In this document: piece after piece, positions 23,271-32,315 of the stretch | Numbering within the stretch: position 1 is the stretch's first letter | Layout: each line of letters starts with the position of its first letter | Source of the DNA: an uncultured Hungatella sp. | Lineage (GTDB): Bacteria; Bacillota; Clostridia; Lachnospirales; Lachnospiraceae | Assembly: GCA_910588325.1 (NCBI GenBank) | Contig: CAJUPP010000040.1 | Coordinates: 1 to 33,985, forward strand | Reading direction: 5' to 3' | Length of the DNA: 33,985 bases | The notes under the pieces: model-generated | What the model was told of the DNA's origin: nothing | Database searches by the model: none | The model's input: only the letters and a program-made list of their open reading frames with translations | Position numbers and translations under genes: made by a program

Positions 23271-24134
23271 TTGTTTTACAATACAAATTTCAACAATCTT
23301 CCTACAATCCTTCCGGACCCTCTGTCTAAAGAATTAACAAAGTACCAGCTGTCCTTAGTGTCCTTCGGACGCTTCAAACCTCCGAAAGCCCACTCGGTCA
23401 GCAATACCTCGCTGCCTTACCACCGACTTATCTATATCACCGGCTCCTCCATCCTCTATCAGATTCACGGTTCGACCATGATATTAGAAAAGGGGGATGT
23501 GCTCTACACTCCCCCTAATACCATTTACAGCGCCGCCAGTGTGGCCGAAAACACCACTCCGGAATTCCTCTATCTGTATTTTGAGGTACTGCCCTGCCAT
23601 GAAGAGCAGCCCTTTATTGAAATGATGGAAACTTCCCTGAAAATCCGGGTTTTCCATGCACTGGAATCACCTGTTGAATTCTATTTTCACACCATAACCG
23701 AAGAATATGAAAACAAGCGGCCCGGATACTATCATAAAATCCACAGCTATCTCATGCTTCTTGTTATGGAGCTTCTGAGAAGAAAAGATTTCCGCAAGGA
23801 CCAGCATCCATCCCCTGCCTCCAATTCCGGTCTTATTTTAAACAAAGCCACCAGCTATATTGCCGCCAACATTCGGGAGCCTCTACGGATATCCCACATA
23901 AGCCATATCTGCGGCGTCAGCGAAAGCTGCCTGTACAAAATTTTCTCCTCCTCCTTAGGTGTATCTCCAAAGGAATATATCTTAAACTGCAAGATGAAAT
24001 ATGCTTCCAGGCTCCTTCGAGAAACCAATATGACTGTTACTCAGGTTGCAAGAGAGATGGGCTTTGCCAATCCCAACCATTTTTCCAATGCATTTTTTAA
24101 GGTTACAGGGAAACGGCCTTCTTCCCTTCAATAA
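23271..24134 (+). CDS. AraC-family transcriptional regulator, divergent from the reductase
   Basis: A 287-residue regulator. The start is TTG at 23271, supported by AGGAGG 9 nt upstream and the absence of a better ATG. The N-terminal half is a cupin-like sensing domain (IHGSTMILEKGDVLYTPPNTIYSA near residues 65-90); the C-terminal 100 residues carry the two helix-turn-helix units, LRISHISHICGVSESCLYKIF and VTQVAREMGFANPNHFSNAFFKVTGKRPS. Its position back-to-back with the flavin reductase suggests it induces that enzyme in response to the enzyme's substrate. Its 3' end converges on the TRIC-type gene 12 bp away. Confidence 0.92.
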   Translation: MFYNTNFNNLPTILPDPLSKELTKYQLSLVSFGRFKPPKAHSVSNTSLPYHRLIYITGSSILYQIHGSTMILEKGDVLYTPPNTIYSAASVAENTTPEFLYLYFEVLPCHEEQPFIEMMETSLKIRVFHALESPVEFYFHTITEEYENKRPGYYHKIHSYLMLLVMELLRRKDFRKDQHPSPASNSGLILNKATSYIAANIREPLRISHISHICGVSESCLYKIFSSSLGVSPKEYILNCKMKYASRLLRETNMTVTQVAREMGFANPNHFSNAFFKVTGKRPSSLQ

Positions 24135-24146
24135 AATATGCTTATA

Positions 24147-24794
24147 TCAAAGCTTCCTCACCCGCGGCAGATTCCAACGGTAATGAGCTGCCAAAAAACG
24201 AATCATCACCACCAGAGCAGAGGATACAATCATTGCCGGAATCTGGCCAAATCCCCGGTAAATCCAAACACAGCTTAATGCCCCTGCCACAGAGGCGCAG
24301 GCATAAATATGTTTTACAAAAATATACGGCGGCACTCCTGCCATCATATCCCGCAGAAGGCCTCCTCCCACCCCTGTCAGTGTCCCTAAAAAAGTAAGCA
24401 GAAATGTATTTTCCAGATACCCGTTGCTAATACCTGTAGTAACCCCTACCACCGTAAAAATCCCAAGGCCCACCGCATCCATAACCATCATAACTCTGTC
24501 ATACAGCACGCCGACCTTTCCCTGTAACAGATTCCTCTTAAAATAGAAAACCAGAAATACAACAAGAGCGGTAACTATGGCAATGGACACATACACTGGC
24601 CGCATCAAAGCCCCTGGCACGTTTCCAAGGATTACATCCCTTGTCATTCCTCCCCCTACGGCAGTAACGACTCCCAGCACGCATACTCCGAAAATATCCA
24701 TCCCGCAATTGATACCCACCATAGCTCCGGATGCCGCAAACGCAATGGTTCCCGCCAGTTCCATACAAAACACAATAAGCCCCTGAATATCCAT
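24147..24794 (-). CDS. TRIC/UPF0126-family membrane protein (YicG/YadS-like)
   Basis: A 215-residue polytopic protein made of two repeated halves of three helices plus one, the layout of prokaryotic TRIC-type channels. Both halves show the glycine-rich kink and following acidic motif: VTAVGGGMTRDVILG in the first and LTGVGGGLLRDMMAG in the second. Homologues have been reported as cation channels or as glycine transporters (YicG), so the substrate is not fixed. GAGGAG precedes the ATG by 5 nt. It follows the TfoX-like gene by 47 bp on the same strand and is probably co-transcribed with it. Confidence 0.9.
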   Translation of the reverse strand: MDIQGLIVFCMELAGTIAFAASGAMVGINCGMDIFGVCVLGVVTAVGGGMTRDVILGNVPGALMRPVYVSIAIVTALVVFLVFYFKRNLLQGKVGVLYDRVMMVMDAVGLGIFTVVGVTTGISNGYLENTFLLTFLGTLTGVGGGLLRDMMAGVPPYIFVKHIYACASVAGALSCVWIYRGFGQIPAMIVSSALVVMIRFLAAHYRWNLPRVRKL

Positions 24795-24841
24795 ATCCGC
24801 TCCTCATTCGCTAAAATCTCTTTTTCTTTTCACTGTCTGTC

Positions 24842-25102
24842 TTACTTCTTTTTATGCCGCCGATAAAATTCTTTTAAATCCGCTTTCACGTCATCCGGCA
24901 GTGCTGTCTTCTTTACTCCCCGAATTGCACCCTCCAACGCCAGCAGCCTGTGGATGCAGGCCGATTCATCGATTCCCTGAATCTTCAACCAGGCATTTTT
25001 TGCACCCACAGATTTCAGATCCTCCTGTGTAAAAATCCCTGTCTGATTCAGCTGTTCCTCCACAGCCTTCCCTATATTTGGTAACTTTACCAATTCTCCC
25101 AT
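24842..25102 (-). CDS. Stand-alone TfoX C-terminal domain protein
   Basis: An 86-residue protein consisting only of the TfoX/Sxy C-terminal domain, a helix-hairpin-helix-like fold: KLPNIGKAVEEQLNQTGI, then LKSVGAKNAWLKIQ, and ALEGAIRGVKKTALP. Full TfoX competence regulators have an additional N-terminal domain of about 100 residues, but stand-alone C-terminal forms are common in Clostridia. The start at 25102 follows AAAGGA; the frame extends upstream but is unlike the family and crosses the promoter. Its job is unknown; DNA or protein binding is plausible. Confidence 0.88.
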   Translation of the reverse strand: MGELVKLPNIGKAVEEQLNQTGIFTQEDLKSVGAKNAWLKIQGIDESACIHRLLALEGAIRGVKKTALPDDVKADLKEFYRRHKKK

Positions 25103-25145
25103 GCTTTTCCTTTCCTGATTTTTAATCCTTTCATCTGTTTTTCCT

Positions 25146-25174
25146 ATTATACTTGTATTCACATGTTTCCACAA
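25146..25174 (-). promoter_or_regulatory. Sigma-A promoter for the TfoX-like gene
   Basis: On the minus strand TTGTGG (25174-25169), a 17-bp spacer and TATAAT (25151-25146). The predicted start lies about 40 nt before the ATG at 25102. This also argues against the longer upstream reading of that frame. Confidence 0.65.
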
Positions 25175-25314
25175 GCCAAAACTTAAAAAGCACCTTGGTT
25201 CACTTCCATTACATGTGAGTATAATTCTGGGTATTTTAACTAATGTTTTACTTTTTTCAGGATTTTGTGTAAGTTTTTCTAAAAATATGTAAAATACCAT
25301 ATATGAGTGGCAAT

Positions 25315-25541
25315 GTCATTTAGTTAATACTTTATATTTCGAGATAACATAGCCTAGCGGGAGAATGATATTGTTTCTCCAGGGTACTTGAAGACCGTCG
25401 GTACTTAGGCGCTGTTTTTGAGCGCCTTATGTACCGTTACGCTCTTCACGTAGCGAGAGCGTGCCCAGGAGAAACAATATCATTCTCCCGCCAGGCGGAC
25501 CTTTCACGATTTCTCAAACAGCAATACATTAACTAAATGAC
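25315..25541. repeat. Complete 227-bp palindromic MITE-like element, copy 2
   Basis: Terminal inverted repeats GTCATTTAGTTAAT (25315-25328) and ATTAACTAAATGAC (25528-25541) bound an element that is palindromic almost throughout. The perfect 20-bp arms are 25361-25380 and 25468-25487, and even the flanks pair imperfectly (CCTAGCGG against CCGCCAGG). The tip carries three smaller hairpins. It has no open reading frame and no obvious target duplication. It shares 122 of 127 core positions with copy 1 and lies between the TfoX-like gene and the galactoside transporter gene. Its size, terminal repeats and multiple copies fit a non-autonomous transposon; the conserved branched fold also allows an RNA role. 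The preceding stretch 25175-25314 is AT-rich and shows nothing else. Confidence 0.9.
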
Positions 25542-25587
25542 GTCAGGATTCTTCTCTTTATATTTTTATTCCTGTTTTCTATGAAAC

Positions 25588-26964
25588 TTAAGCAGAAGCA
25601 GCCGTCCCTTTTTCTGTTTTAATCTTCTCATTGGCCCCTTCCACATTCATCTTAGAGAGCACCAGCATAATAATCACATCAATCACCAATGGAATCCACA
25701 GATACATAACATGCAGCATGTCAATACAGGACTGGGGCTGAACTGCCAGTTTTCCGTCAAACCTGCCAAGTTCCAGCAGCCATCCGGCAACAGCCGTACC
25801 AAGACCTCCCCCAAGTTTCACCCCAAGGGAAGTACAGGAATACATGGTTCCATCCACTCTCCTGCCTTTTGTCAGAAATGTATACTCAGAGCAGGAGGCA
25901 ATCACCGCATTCATGTCCCCCTGCCACGGCCCCTGTCCCAGAGCGGCAACGGCCGTAAAAAGCAGCATCAAAGGCACACTCCCCATGTAGCCTGCAATCA
26001 CCACAAAAGCCCTTCCGATTACGGCAATGATATACCCTCTCAAATTAAGCTTATACATACCCTTCCATCTTCCCACCAGAGCAGGTGTGAAAATCAGCGC
26101 GATAATCAAAGGGATATTGACAGCCCATGAGAATACCCCATAAAGATTTTCATTTTTAAGCACATAGGTCATATAGTAGATTCCCACATTGATCATGGCC
26201 CCGTAAAGCTGCTGCAAAATATAAACTCCGCAAATCATCAGATAGAACTTGTTCGCCACAAGAAGCTTAAATGCATCAACCAGCCCATAGGTTTCCTCTT
26301 CCTGTTTCGCCTCTGTCTCTCTGCCTAATTCTTCTTCCGAAAGTTCCTTTACAGAAAATACAGAAACAGTATTGATAATCAAACCAATCACCGCATAAAC
26401 CACAGCCACTATTCTCCACCCTTCGGCCCCGTCTCCGCATATGGCAACAAAACCGATTGTGATTGACTGAATCAACAGGCTTGTGGAGAATGCGAAAATA
26501 AACCTGTAAGACCCCATCTGAACCCGCTCTTTGCTGTTTTTTGTCACCAGTGAGGTAAGAACGGAATAGGCAATATTATTGGCCGTATAAAACACACCGT
26601 TTAATAGTGTATAGGCAATAAAAAACCATACATACTGCGCCATAGTCCCCCAGCTTGTGGGCACGGCGAAAATCGCCGCCAGTGTAACGGCACACCCGAT
26701 GTACCCGTACAGCATCCAGGGCCTGGCTTTCCCAAGCTTTGAGTGAGTCTTGTCTATCATGGACCCAAAGAAAATATCCGTAAAACCGTCAAACAACTTT
26801 GAAACCGCAATCAATGTACCTACTATGCCTGCTGACAGACCAATGGTGTTGGTCAGATAAATCATAACAAAGGATGATAGGAATGCGTATACCACGTTAC
26901 CTGCAATATCTCCGGAACCATATCCCACTTTGTTATACCATTTTAAATATGTCTTTTCTTCCAT
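25588..26964 (-). CDS. GPH-family transporter, probable galactoside permease
   Basis: A 458-residue major-facilitator protein of the glycoside-pentoside-hexuronide family: KVGYGSGDIAGNVVYAF in helix 1, SKLFDGFTDIFFGSMID in the helix 2-3 loop, and a charged central loop (EELGRETEAKQEEE) that divides the two six-helix halves. It lacks the C-terminal EIIA-like domain found in LacS. GGAG precedes the ATG. It lies 45 bp after the beta-galactosidase gene on the same strand, which points to uptake of lactose or another beta-galactoside with a cation. The palindromic repeat lies just downstream of its stop. Confidence 0.9.
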   Translation of the reverse strand: MEEKTYLKWYNKVGYGSGDIAGNVVYAFLSSFVMIYLTNTIGLSAGIVGTLIAVSKLFDGFTDIFFGSMIDKTHSKLGKARPWMLYGYIGCAVTLAAIFAVPTSWGTMAQYVWFFIAYTLLNGVFYTANNIAYSVLTSLVTKNSKERVQMGSYRFIFAFSTSLLIQSITIGFVAICGDGAEGWRIVAVVYAVIGLIINTVSVFSVKELSEEELGRETEAKQEEETYGLVDAFKLLVANKFYLMICGVYILQQLYGAMINVGIYYMTYVLKNENLYGVFSWAVNIPLIIALIFTPALVGRWKGMYKLNLRGYIIAVIGRAFVVIAGYMGSVPLMLLFTAVAALGQGPWQGDMNAVIASCSEYTFLTKGRRVDGTMYSCTSLGVKLGGGLGTAVAGWLLELGRFDGKLAVQPQSCIDMLHVMYLWIPLVIDVIIMLVLSKMNVEGANEKIKTEKGTAASA

Positions 26965-27009
26965 AAGGCGCTCTCCTTGTATAATATACTGTTTATAAGC
27001 TTGACTCTG

Positions 27010-30000
27010 TTATCTATTTACAAATGGTACCAACTTTATGTAAAAATGAAACTTTGCCTGGTCAAATCGGTATTGTTTCATCACCTCTGGCCCGCAGCTG
27101 TTGGAACCAATCCCATTTAACCCATAATCGAGACACAATACCGTACTTCCCGACTCTTCCAGCTCAAAATTATGTGCTTTTCTCTCCAGTTCCTCCTGAG
27201 TATAAACAGATCCGTTAAAGGAGAATCTCTGTTCGGATACTGCCGCAAGCCCAAACTGCCCACTGCTGAGCTCTACAAAGTCACAATCAAAATGACTTCC
27301 GTTTTCCTGTGGGCGAAGGTAATCTTCATGCAGTTTTCTGATCCCGGCATGATACAGCCCATGGCTGGCCGCCCTGTGCTTGTCACGGTAGCTTTCCGTC
27401 GGACCATAACCATAATAGGAAACTGATTCAAACTTATCCGAAAGGAATACACGCAGCCCGAATCTTGGCAGTTCTGGGAACTCCGTATTCTTTTCAACCT
27501 CCATATCCAGGCAGATACCGCCGTTATTGTCAACTGTCCAGACTGCTTTCACATCCAATATCCGCTGAACCGCTGCAGCTGAAACAGACATTGTGCTTGA
27601 AATCACAACACTGTCCTTTGACCGTTTCACAAACGTATCGTAGGCCCTGGCATAAGCCTGGTCATAATGGGCCTTCTTCCATTCAAGCTTCACATACATA
27701 TCATTGTCTGTAGGCGCTCTCCAGATATTCAGCTCCATGGGCCTGTTCAAATACTCTCTGCCCCCATAGTTCAATCGTTCAAACAGTCCGTTCTTTTTAT
27801 TGTATGTATAGAAAAACCCATTTCCTTTTATTATCACCTGGCTGTCCGTTTCCTCCGCGTCCACTGCTGCGCCTGTCTCCGTCTTTCGGCTCAGCCACTT
27901 GACCGCAGTCTGATTCCTCCCATCCCGGTTTTCCAGAAGAATTTCATCAAAGCCAAGCGTATGCCCTTTGGGAACTATAGGTGATTCGTTCAGAAACTTA
28001 TAGAGAATCTTTAAATATACCCGCCCTTCTTCAGGTACCTTCACATTCAATTTTATAACCGCCTCGCCATGGGGAGGCACGGAAAACGCCGGAATCTCTC
28101 CAAAATCAACACAGATACCGTCGCTTGTCACCTCATAGCTGCAAGCCGCGTAGTCCTTTAAATCCGTAAAATCCAAATAGTTATGAAATCTTAACTCTTT
28201 TGTCTCCATGTCATAGGAAACCACCCTGGCCGGACGGTGTACATTTTTATATTCCAACAATCCGGTATGGGGCCTTCGGTCCGGATAAACCAGCCCATCC
28301 ATACAAAAATTCCCGTCATGAACCGTCTCGCCGAAATCTCCGCCATATAAATGCTTTTCCTTATCTTCCGCCATTCCGGCACAAACTGCGTGATCGCACC
28401 ACTCCCACACAAAACCGCCGCACATTCTGTCATTTTCATGAATCCGTTTAAAGTAATCCTCAAAATCTCCCGGGCCATTGCCCATGGAATGGCAGTATTC
28501 TACCAACAGGAACGGCTTACTGCCGTCCTTTTCAAAATACGCTTCGATCTCTTTCATAGAAGGATACATCCTGCTGTACAAATCAAGGTTGGAATAGTCA
28601 TAGGCCACATCATAATTCCGATATCTTGCGCTTTCATAATGTGTGATTCTTCCCGAATCAAATTCCTTTGTCCACTTAAGAGCCTTCTCGAAATTGCAGC
28701 CGTATGCACTTTCATTTCCCATAGACCATATCAGTATGCAGGGACGGTTCTTGTCTCTGTGGACCATCCGCTGTACACGGTCCAAAATCGCCTCCTCCCA
28801 GTCCGGATTATCTGCGATTGTTTCATTCCATCTTTTAAACCGGTTATAGTCCGTATCGTCCTTAACGTACTGCATGTATGGCCCATGAGCCTCAATGTCC
28901 GCCTCATCAATAACCATAAAACCATACTGGTCGCATAACTGATAGAAATATGGCGCATTGGGGTAATGACTGGAACGGATGGCATTAAAATTATGCTGTT
29001 TCATCATTGTAAGATCTTTTATCAGCTTTTCCACACCGATTGTAAAACCGGTGACAGGGTCAAAATCATGGCGGTTTACACCGTGGAACTTTATGTTCTG
29101 CCCATTTAAGTAAACCACCCCGTCTCTGATTTCAATGTTCCTGAAACCCACACGGTCCGTAATGGTCTCATACTCTGTCTCAATTATCACTATATATAAG
29201 TTGGGATTTTCCGCATTCCACAGTTTTGGCCTCTCTATGTTCAGTGAAATGCTGTCTGATTCGATCCGGCCCGATGCCACGATACCGTTGTGCCTGTCAT
29301 AAACAGCAGCTCTTGTATCAATCGGCCGGTCCATATAAGAAATGTTTATAGTTACTTCTGCCTTTTCTCCGTCTATGGCCGTCTCAATGCGATAATCTCT
29401 TACAAACTGTTTGGGCCTTTTCAACAGATAAACGTCTCCGAAAATCCCGCTCATGCGGAATTTGTCCTGGTCTTCCAGATAACTTCCGTCACACCATTTC
29501 ATAACCAGGACGGCAAGTGTATTCTTCCCCTCGTTCAATACTGATGTGACGTCAAATTCACTTGTTGCATGGGATACCTGACTGTATCCGATGTAACAGC
29601 CATTGAGCCACACATAAAAGCAGGAGTCCACACCCTCAAAATTCAGAAAAGCCCTTGGCGCCCTGTCCTCTCTTAAATATTCAAATTCATAAACATAAGC
29701 GCCGCAGGGATTATCCTGTGGAACATAGGGCGGGTCAAAGGGAAATGGATACCGGATATTGGTATACTGATGGGAGCCATATCCCTTCATCTGCCACACT
29801 CCCGGAACATCCAGCCTGTGAAAATCAGAAGTATCATATCCAGGTTCAAAAAATCTGTCCGTTACATCATAGATACTGTCAAAATATCGAAACCTCCAAC
29901 TTCCGTTCAGGAACTGTATGCGGTCCGACTGTTCCCTGTGTTTTGCCAGGCCGTCCATCCGTTTTGACGCCGGAATATAATAGGCTCTGGCGGGCATGGT

Positions 30001-30048
30001 TCTGTCATGCAGAACCTTAAGATTCTCGTAGTACCTTGGCACAATCAT
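27010..30048 (-). CDS. lacZ: Beta-galactosidase, glycoside hydrolase family 2
   Basis: A 1012-residue LacZ-type enzyme of normal length. The start at 30048 is preceded by AGAGGGGG; the frame extends 57 codons upstream but runs through the promoter. Jelly-roll sugar-binding domain about 45-210, with the WQMKGYGSHQYTN region, two immunoglobulin-like domains, TIM barrel about 315-620, and the C-terminal beta-galactosidase small-chain domain. Active-site features: NRHDFDP (325-331), acid/base Glu446 in WSMGNESAYG, nucleophile Glu517 in LLVEYCHSMGNG. There is no signal peptide, so it works in the cytoplasm on substrate brought in by the adjacent GPH transporter. Confidence 0.96.
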   Translation of the reverse strand: MIVPRYYENLKVLHDRTMPARAYYIPASKRMDGLAKHREQSDRIQFLNGSWRFRYFDSIYDVTDRFFEPGYDTSDFHRLDVPGVWQMKGYGSHQYTNIRYPFPFDPPYVPQDNPCGAYVYEFEYLREDRAPRAFLNFEGVDSCFYVWLNGCYIGYSQVSHATSEFDVTSVLNEGKNTLAVLVMKWCDGSYLEDQDKFRMSGIFGDVYLLKRPKQFVRDYRIETAIDGEKAEVTINISYMDRPIDTRAAVYDRHNGIVASGRIESDSISLNIERPKLWNAENPNLYIVIIETEYETITDRVGFRNIEIRDGVVYLNGQNIKFHGVNRHDFDPVTGFTIGVEKLIKDLTMMKQHNFNAIRSSHYPNAPYFYQLCDQYGFMVIDEADIEAHGPYMQYVKDDTDYNRFKRWNETIADNPDWEEAILDRVQRMVHRDKNRPCILIWSMGNESAYGCNFEKALKWTKEFDSGRITHYESARYRNYDVAYDYSNLDLYSRMYPSMKEIEAYFEKDGSKPFLLVEYCHSMGNGPGDFEDYFKRIHENDRMCGGFVWEWCDHAVCAGMAEDKEKHLYGGDFGETVHDGNFCMDGLVYPDRRPHTGLLEYKNVHRPARVVSYDMETKELRFHNYLDFTDLKDYAACSYEVTSDGICVDFGEIPAFSVPPHGEAVIKLNVKVPEEGRVYLKILYKFLNESPIVPKGHTLGFDEILLENRDGRNQTAVKWLSRKTETGAAVDAEETDSQVIIKGNGFFYTYNKKNGLFERLNYGGREYLNRPMELNIWRAPTDNDMYVKLEWKKAHYDQAYARAYDTFVKRSKDSVVISSTMSVSAAAVQRILDVKAVWTVDNNGGICLDMEVEKNTEFPELPRFGLRVFLSDKFESVSYYGYGPTESYRDKHRAASHGLYHAGIRKLHEDYLRPQENGSHFDCDFVELSSGQFGLAAVSEQRFSFNGSVYTQEELERKAHNFELEESGSTVLCLDYGLNGIGSNSCGPEVMKQYRFDQAKFHFYIKLVPFVNR

Positions 30049-30147
30049 GCTTAAATCCCCCTCTTTCCATATACATTTTTTTGTTTTGCTGACTGCAGAT
30101 TCCTGTTTCTCATAGAATCGATCTTTGCTTTCCCCTTGTGTTTTATA

Positions 30148-30176
30148 GGTATATTGTATACTTTTTTCTGTACCAA
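30148..30176 (-). promoter_or_regulatory. Candidate lacZ promoter overlapping a 13-bp palindrome
   Basis: On the minus strand TTGGTA (30176-30171) and TATACC (30153-30148) are 17 bp apart, a weak sigma-A promoter. The perfect palindrome GTATATTGTATAC (30149-30161) overlaps the -10 box and could be an operator in the region shared with the divergent AraC gene. Confidence 0.45.
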
Positions 30177-30252
30177 GTCTATAAATACGATTAGACAAAA
30201 CATGCACAAAATGATACAATTCTTATATCAACCATCACAGGAGGCGCTGTAT

Positions 30253-31134
30253 ATGTATCTGAATTCAGGTTATTTAAACAATTCTCTCATTGATTTTAAA
30301 GATAAGTCAAAGCCTTTGATTGTGGGAAGCTGCGGCACCTACCGCCTTTATACCCGTCCCAGGCTGCCTACCTATCGTCCCAGGGGCAGATTGGATTTTC
30401 AGATTATTTATGTCTCTGCCGGATCCGCGCATTTTCATTTTGACAGTCCGGAAAATGATACGATTGTTACTGCCGGCAACATGGTGGTATTCAGACCAAA
30501 AGAATTTCAGAAATACGAATATTATGCTGCCGATAAGACGGAAGTTTACTGGGTGCATTTCACCGGCAGCAATGTAAAGAATATCTTGAGAAGTTATGGT
30601 ATTAAAGATGATATACGTGTGTTCTTTGCAGGCACATCTCTGGAATACGAAAGAATCTTTAAAAGAATGATATCCGAACTGCAGCGCCGCCAGGCAGGTT
30701 ATGAAGAGATTCTGGCTGTCCTTCTCCGCTATCTTCTCATTCTCATACACAGACAGCTTACCAGACAGCGGATACTCAAAAATGAATATCTGGACAATGA
30801 GATGGATCTGGCGGCTCAGTATTTTAATGACAATTACAGTTCTGATTTAAACATCGAAGAATATGCCGCATCCCGGGGGATGAGCATCAGCTGGTTTATA
30901 CGCAATTTTAAGGAATATACCAAAACCACGCCGCTGCAGTATATTGTCTCCATCCGCATGGCAAATGCGCAGATGCTTCTGGAGACCACAACTTACTCGG
31001 TAACGGAAATCGGGCGAATTGTAGGGTATGAAAATCCCCTGTATTTCAGCCGCATTTTCCACAAACACAAGGGATTCTCCCCTTCTGAATACAGAAAGAG
31101 GACAGCTATTCCTTCTTCATCATATTCTCAATGA
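30253..31134 (+). CDS. AraC-family regulator, divergent from lacZ
   Basis: A 293-residue regulator. The start at 30253 has AGGAGG 8 nt upstream; the frame extends earlier without a site. The N-terminal cupin domain shows RGRLDFQIIYVSAGSAHFHFD and a second strand set around NMVVFRPKEFQKYEYY, typical of sugar-binding AraC proteins. The two C-terminal helix-turn-helix units are LNIEEYAASRGMSISWFIRNF and VTEIGRIVGYENPLYFSRIFHKHKGFSPSEYRK. Back-to-back placement with lacZ and the GPH gene points to substrate-dependent activation of that operon. Its 3' end overlaps the convergent acetyltransferase gene by 29 bp. Confidence 0.93.
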   Translation: MYLNSGYLNNSLIDFKDKSKPLIVGSCGTYRLYTRPRLPTYRPRGRLDFQIIYVSAGSAHFHFDSPENDTIVTAGNMVVFRPKEFQKYEYYAADKTEVYWVHFTGSNVKNILRSYGIKDDIRVFFAGTSLEYERIFKRMISELQRRQAGYEEILAVLLRYLLILIHRQLTRQRILKNEYLDNEMDLAAQYFNDNYSSDLNIEEYAASRGMSISWFIRNFKEYTKTTPLQYIVSIRMANAQMLLETTTYSVTEIGRIVGYENPLYFSRIFHKHKGFSPSEYRKRTAIPSSSYSQ

Positions 31135-31888
31135 ACGCCTCTTCTCTGGCAGTTGCCTCCACCCATCCCGGACGGAAACCGCTTCGCAACGCATTTTTTA
31201 CGGATTTTACATTTGACCAGGCAGCACAGTAGAACGGAACGCGCCCCCGCTCAAAGGTTTCTCTGGCAAGCCTGTTGGTAAGGGCTGATGCGATCCCCTG
31301 CCTTCGATATTCCGGCAGAACATCCACCCCAATCTGCCACATCGTGTCGCAATCTGCCGAACAGCCTGCCAGGCCAATCAGCTGACCTTTCTGAAATGCC
31401 CCCACCGCCAGAATGTCCAGATGTTTCCGGTCCTTACACAATGCATTTTTCCACTCAGGTATATACAGATGCGCAAATTCTTCTGGCTCCAACACCCTGA
31501 TTTCATATGCACAGGCAGCGCTGTATCGGAACACCTCATCAATGTCCGGAAGAAAGTAATCTGCCATAAAGCAGACTTTGGCTCCTGCTTTCTTAAGTAT
31601 CCTGTTAAGCGGATACAGCCCCGGCGTCTCAAAACAATTCTCGATAGAGGGAACGCCGCCTATAAACTGCCGTATCTCCGGAAGAAGTTCCGCCTGTCCT
31701 GTGACTACAATATTGGTGCCATAAGATACAAGATTGCAGATATGGGGCAGCTTAAGGTATTTCCTGGCTTTGTCAGACGCCTTCGATTCGTGGTAACTGC
31801 ACTCCCCTGATAGAAAATCCTCCGGCGCACAGTTACAGTCGTAAGCTGACTGTTGAATGGCGATTTTAAGTATCGTGTTGTTATCCAT
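31106..31888 (-). CDS. GNAT-family N-acetyltransferase with N-terminal extension
   Basis: A 260-residue protein. The C-terminal GNAT fold (about 130-250) has the acetyl-CoA pyrophosphate loop VLPEYRRQGIASALT and the following strand and helix PFYCAAWSNVKSVKNALRSGF. The N-terminal 125 residues form an extra domain with several cysteines (CNCAPEDFLSG) seen in a subgroup of Firmicutes GNAT proteins. The acyl acceptor is unknown. It overlaps the 3' end of the AraC gene by 29 bp on the opposite strand, and its start overlaps the end of the upstream remnant by 8 bp. Confidence 0.88.
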   Translation of the reverse strand: MDNNTILKIAIQQSAYDCNCAPEDFLSGECSYHESKASDKARKYLKLPHICNLVSYGTNIVVTGQAELLPEIRQFIGGVPSIENCFETPGLYPLNRILKKAGAKVCFMADYFLPDIDEVFRYSAACAYEIRVLEPEEFAHLYIPEWKNALCKDRKHLDILAVGAFQKGQLIGLAGCSADCDTMWQIGVDVLPEYRRQGIASALTNRLARETFERGRVPFYCAAWSNVKSVKNALRSGFRPGWVEATAREEAFIENMMKKE

Positions 31889-32300
31889 TTTGTTGTGGTC
31901 CTTTCAGTAGTGTATTTTTAGCCCTTTCTAGGCGGATATTTGGACTGTCCGGCAGCTGTCCTTTGCAGATGAACTGTGCCCACAAACTGCCGGGAATCTG
32001 ATACGTCTCACAATCTTCCGGAATGTCTTCCCACGGCTTATACAAATCCGCAATCCAATAGTCAAAGTCTTTGCCACCCATGCCAACACAAAAGCCAAAG
32101 GTTCCCATGATAGGACACTTCTCTCCCTGTGCCATATATTCAGCCCAGAACTTCGGTATTTCCTGATAGCTGGTATCCGAATTGAACCGTCTCTTGGTGC
32201 CATGGATTCCTGAAAACCTTCTATCCAGCCTTGCATCTCTCTCACTCCCTTTGCTCACTGTACTATCCGTATAACCGTCTGTAGAATTAACACCCGACAT
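31881..32300 (-). pseudogene. Remnant of an AraC-type protein's GyrI-like effector domain
   Basis: A 139-codon frame whose middle part (RRFNSDTSYQEIPKFWAEY, then MGTFGFCVG, DFDYWIADLYKPWEDIPEDCETYQIPGSLWAQFICKGQLPDS) is a clear GyrI/Rob-type effector-binding domain. The helix-turn-helix half usually upstream is missing, and the first 35 residues are out of family; a neighbouring frame carries MQGWIEG, a likely frameshifted match to the domain's first strand. At the other end the last 35 or so residues (the EWLP.. and final strand) are replaced by an unrelated tail that overlaps the next gene. It is probably dead, but a short effector-domain protein cannot be excluded. Confidence 0.65.
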
Positions 32301-32315
32301 TCCGTGCTCTCTTAG

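Noticed and set aside
25361..25487. Repeat core as a CRISPR array, attenuator or known large RNA (HEARO, OLE type)
   Set aside because: There are no regularly spaced repeats and no adjacent HNH or cas gene, and the near-total palindromy with terminal repeats is unlike those RNAs.
1..25541. Copies 1 and 2 of the repeat as ends of a 25-kb composite transposon
   Set aside because: The interval contains ordinary chromosomal genes such as htpG and yaaA, no transposase or integrase, and a third partial copy inside. Independent insertions are simpler.
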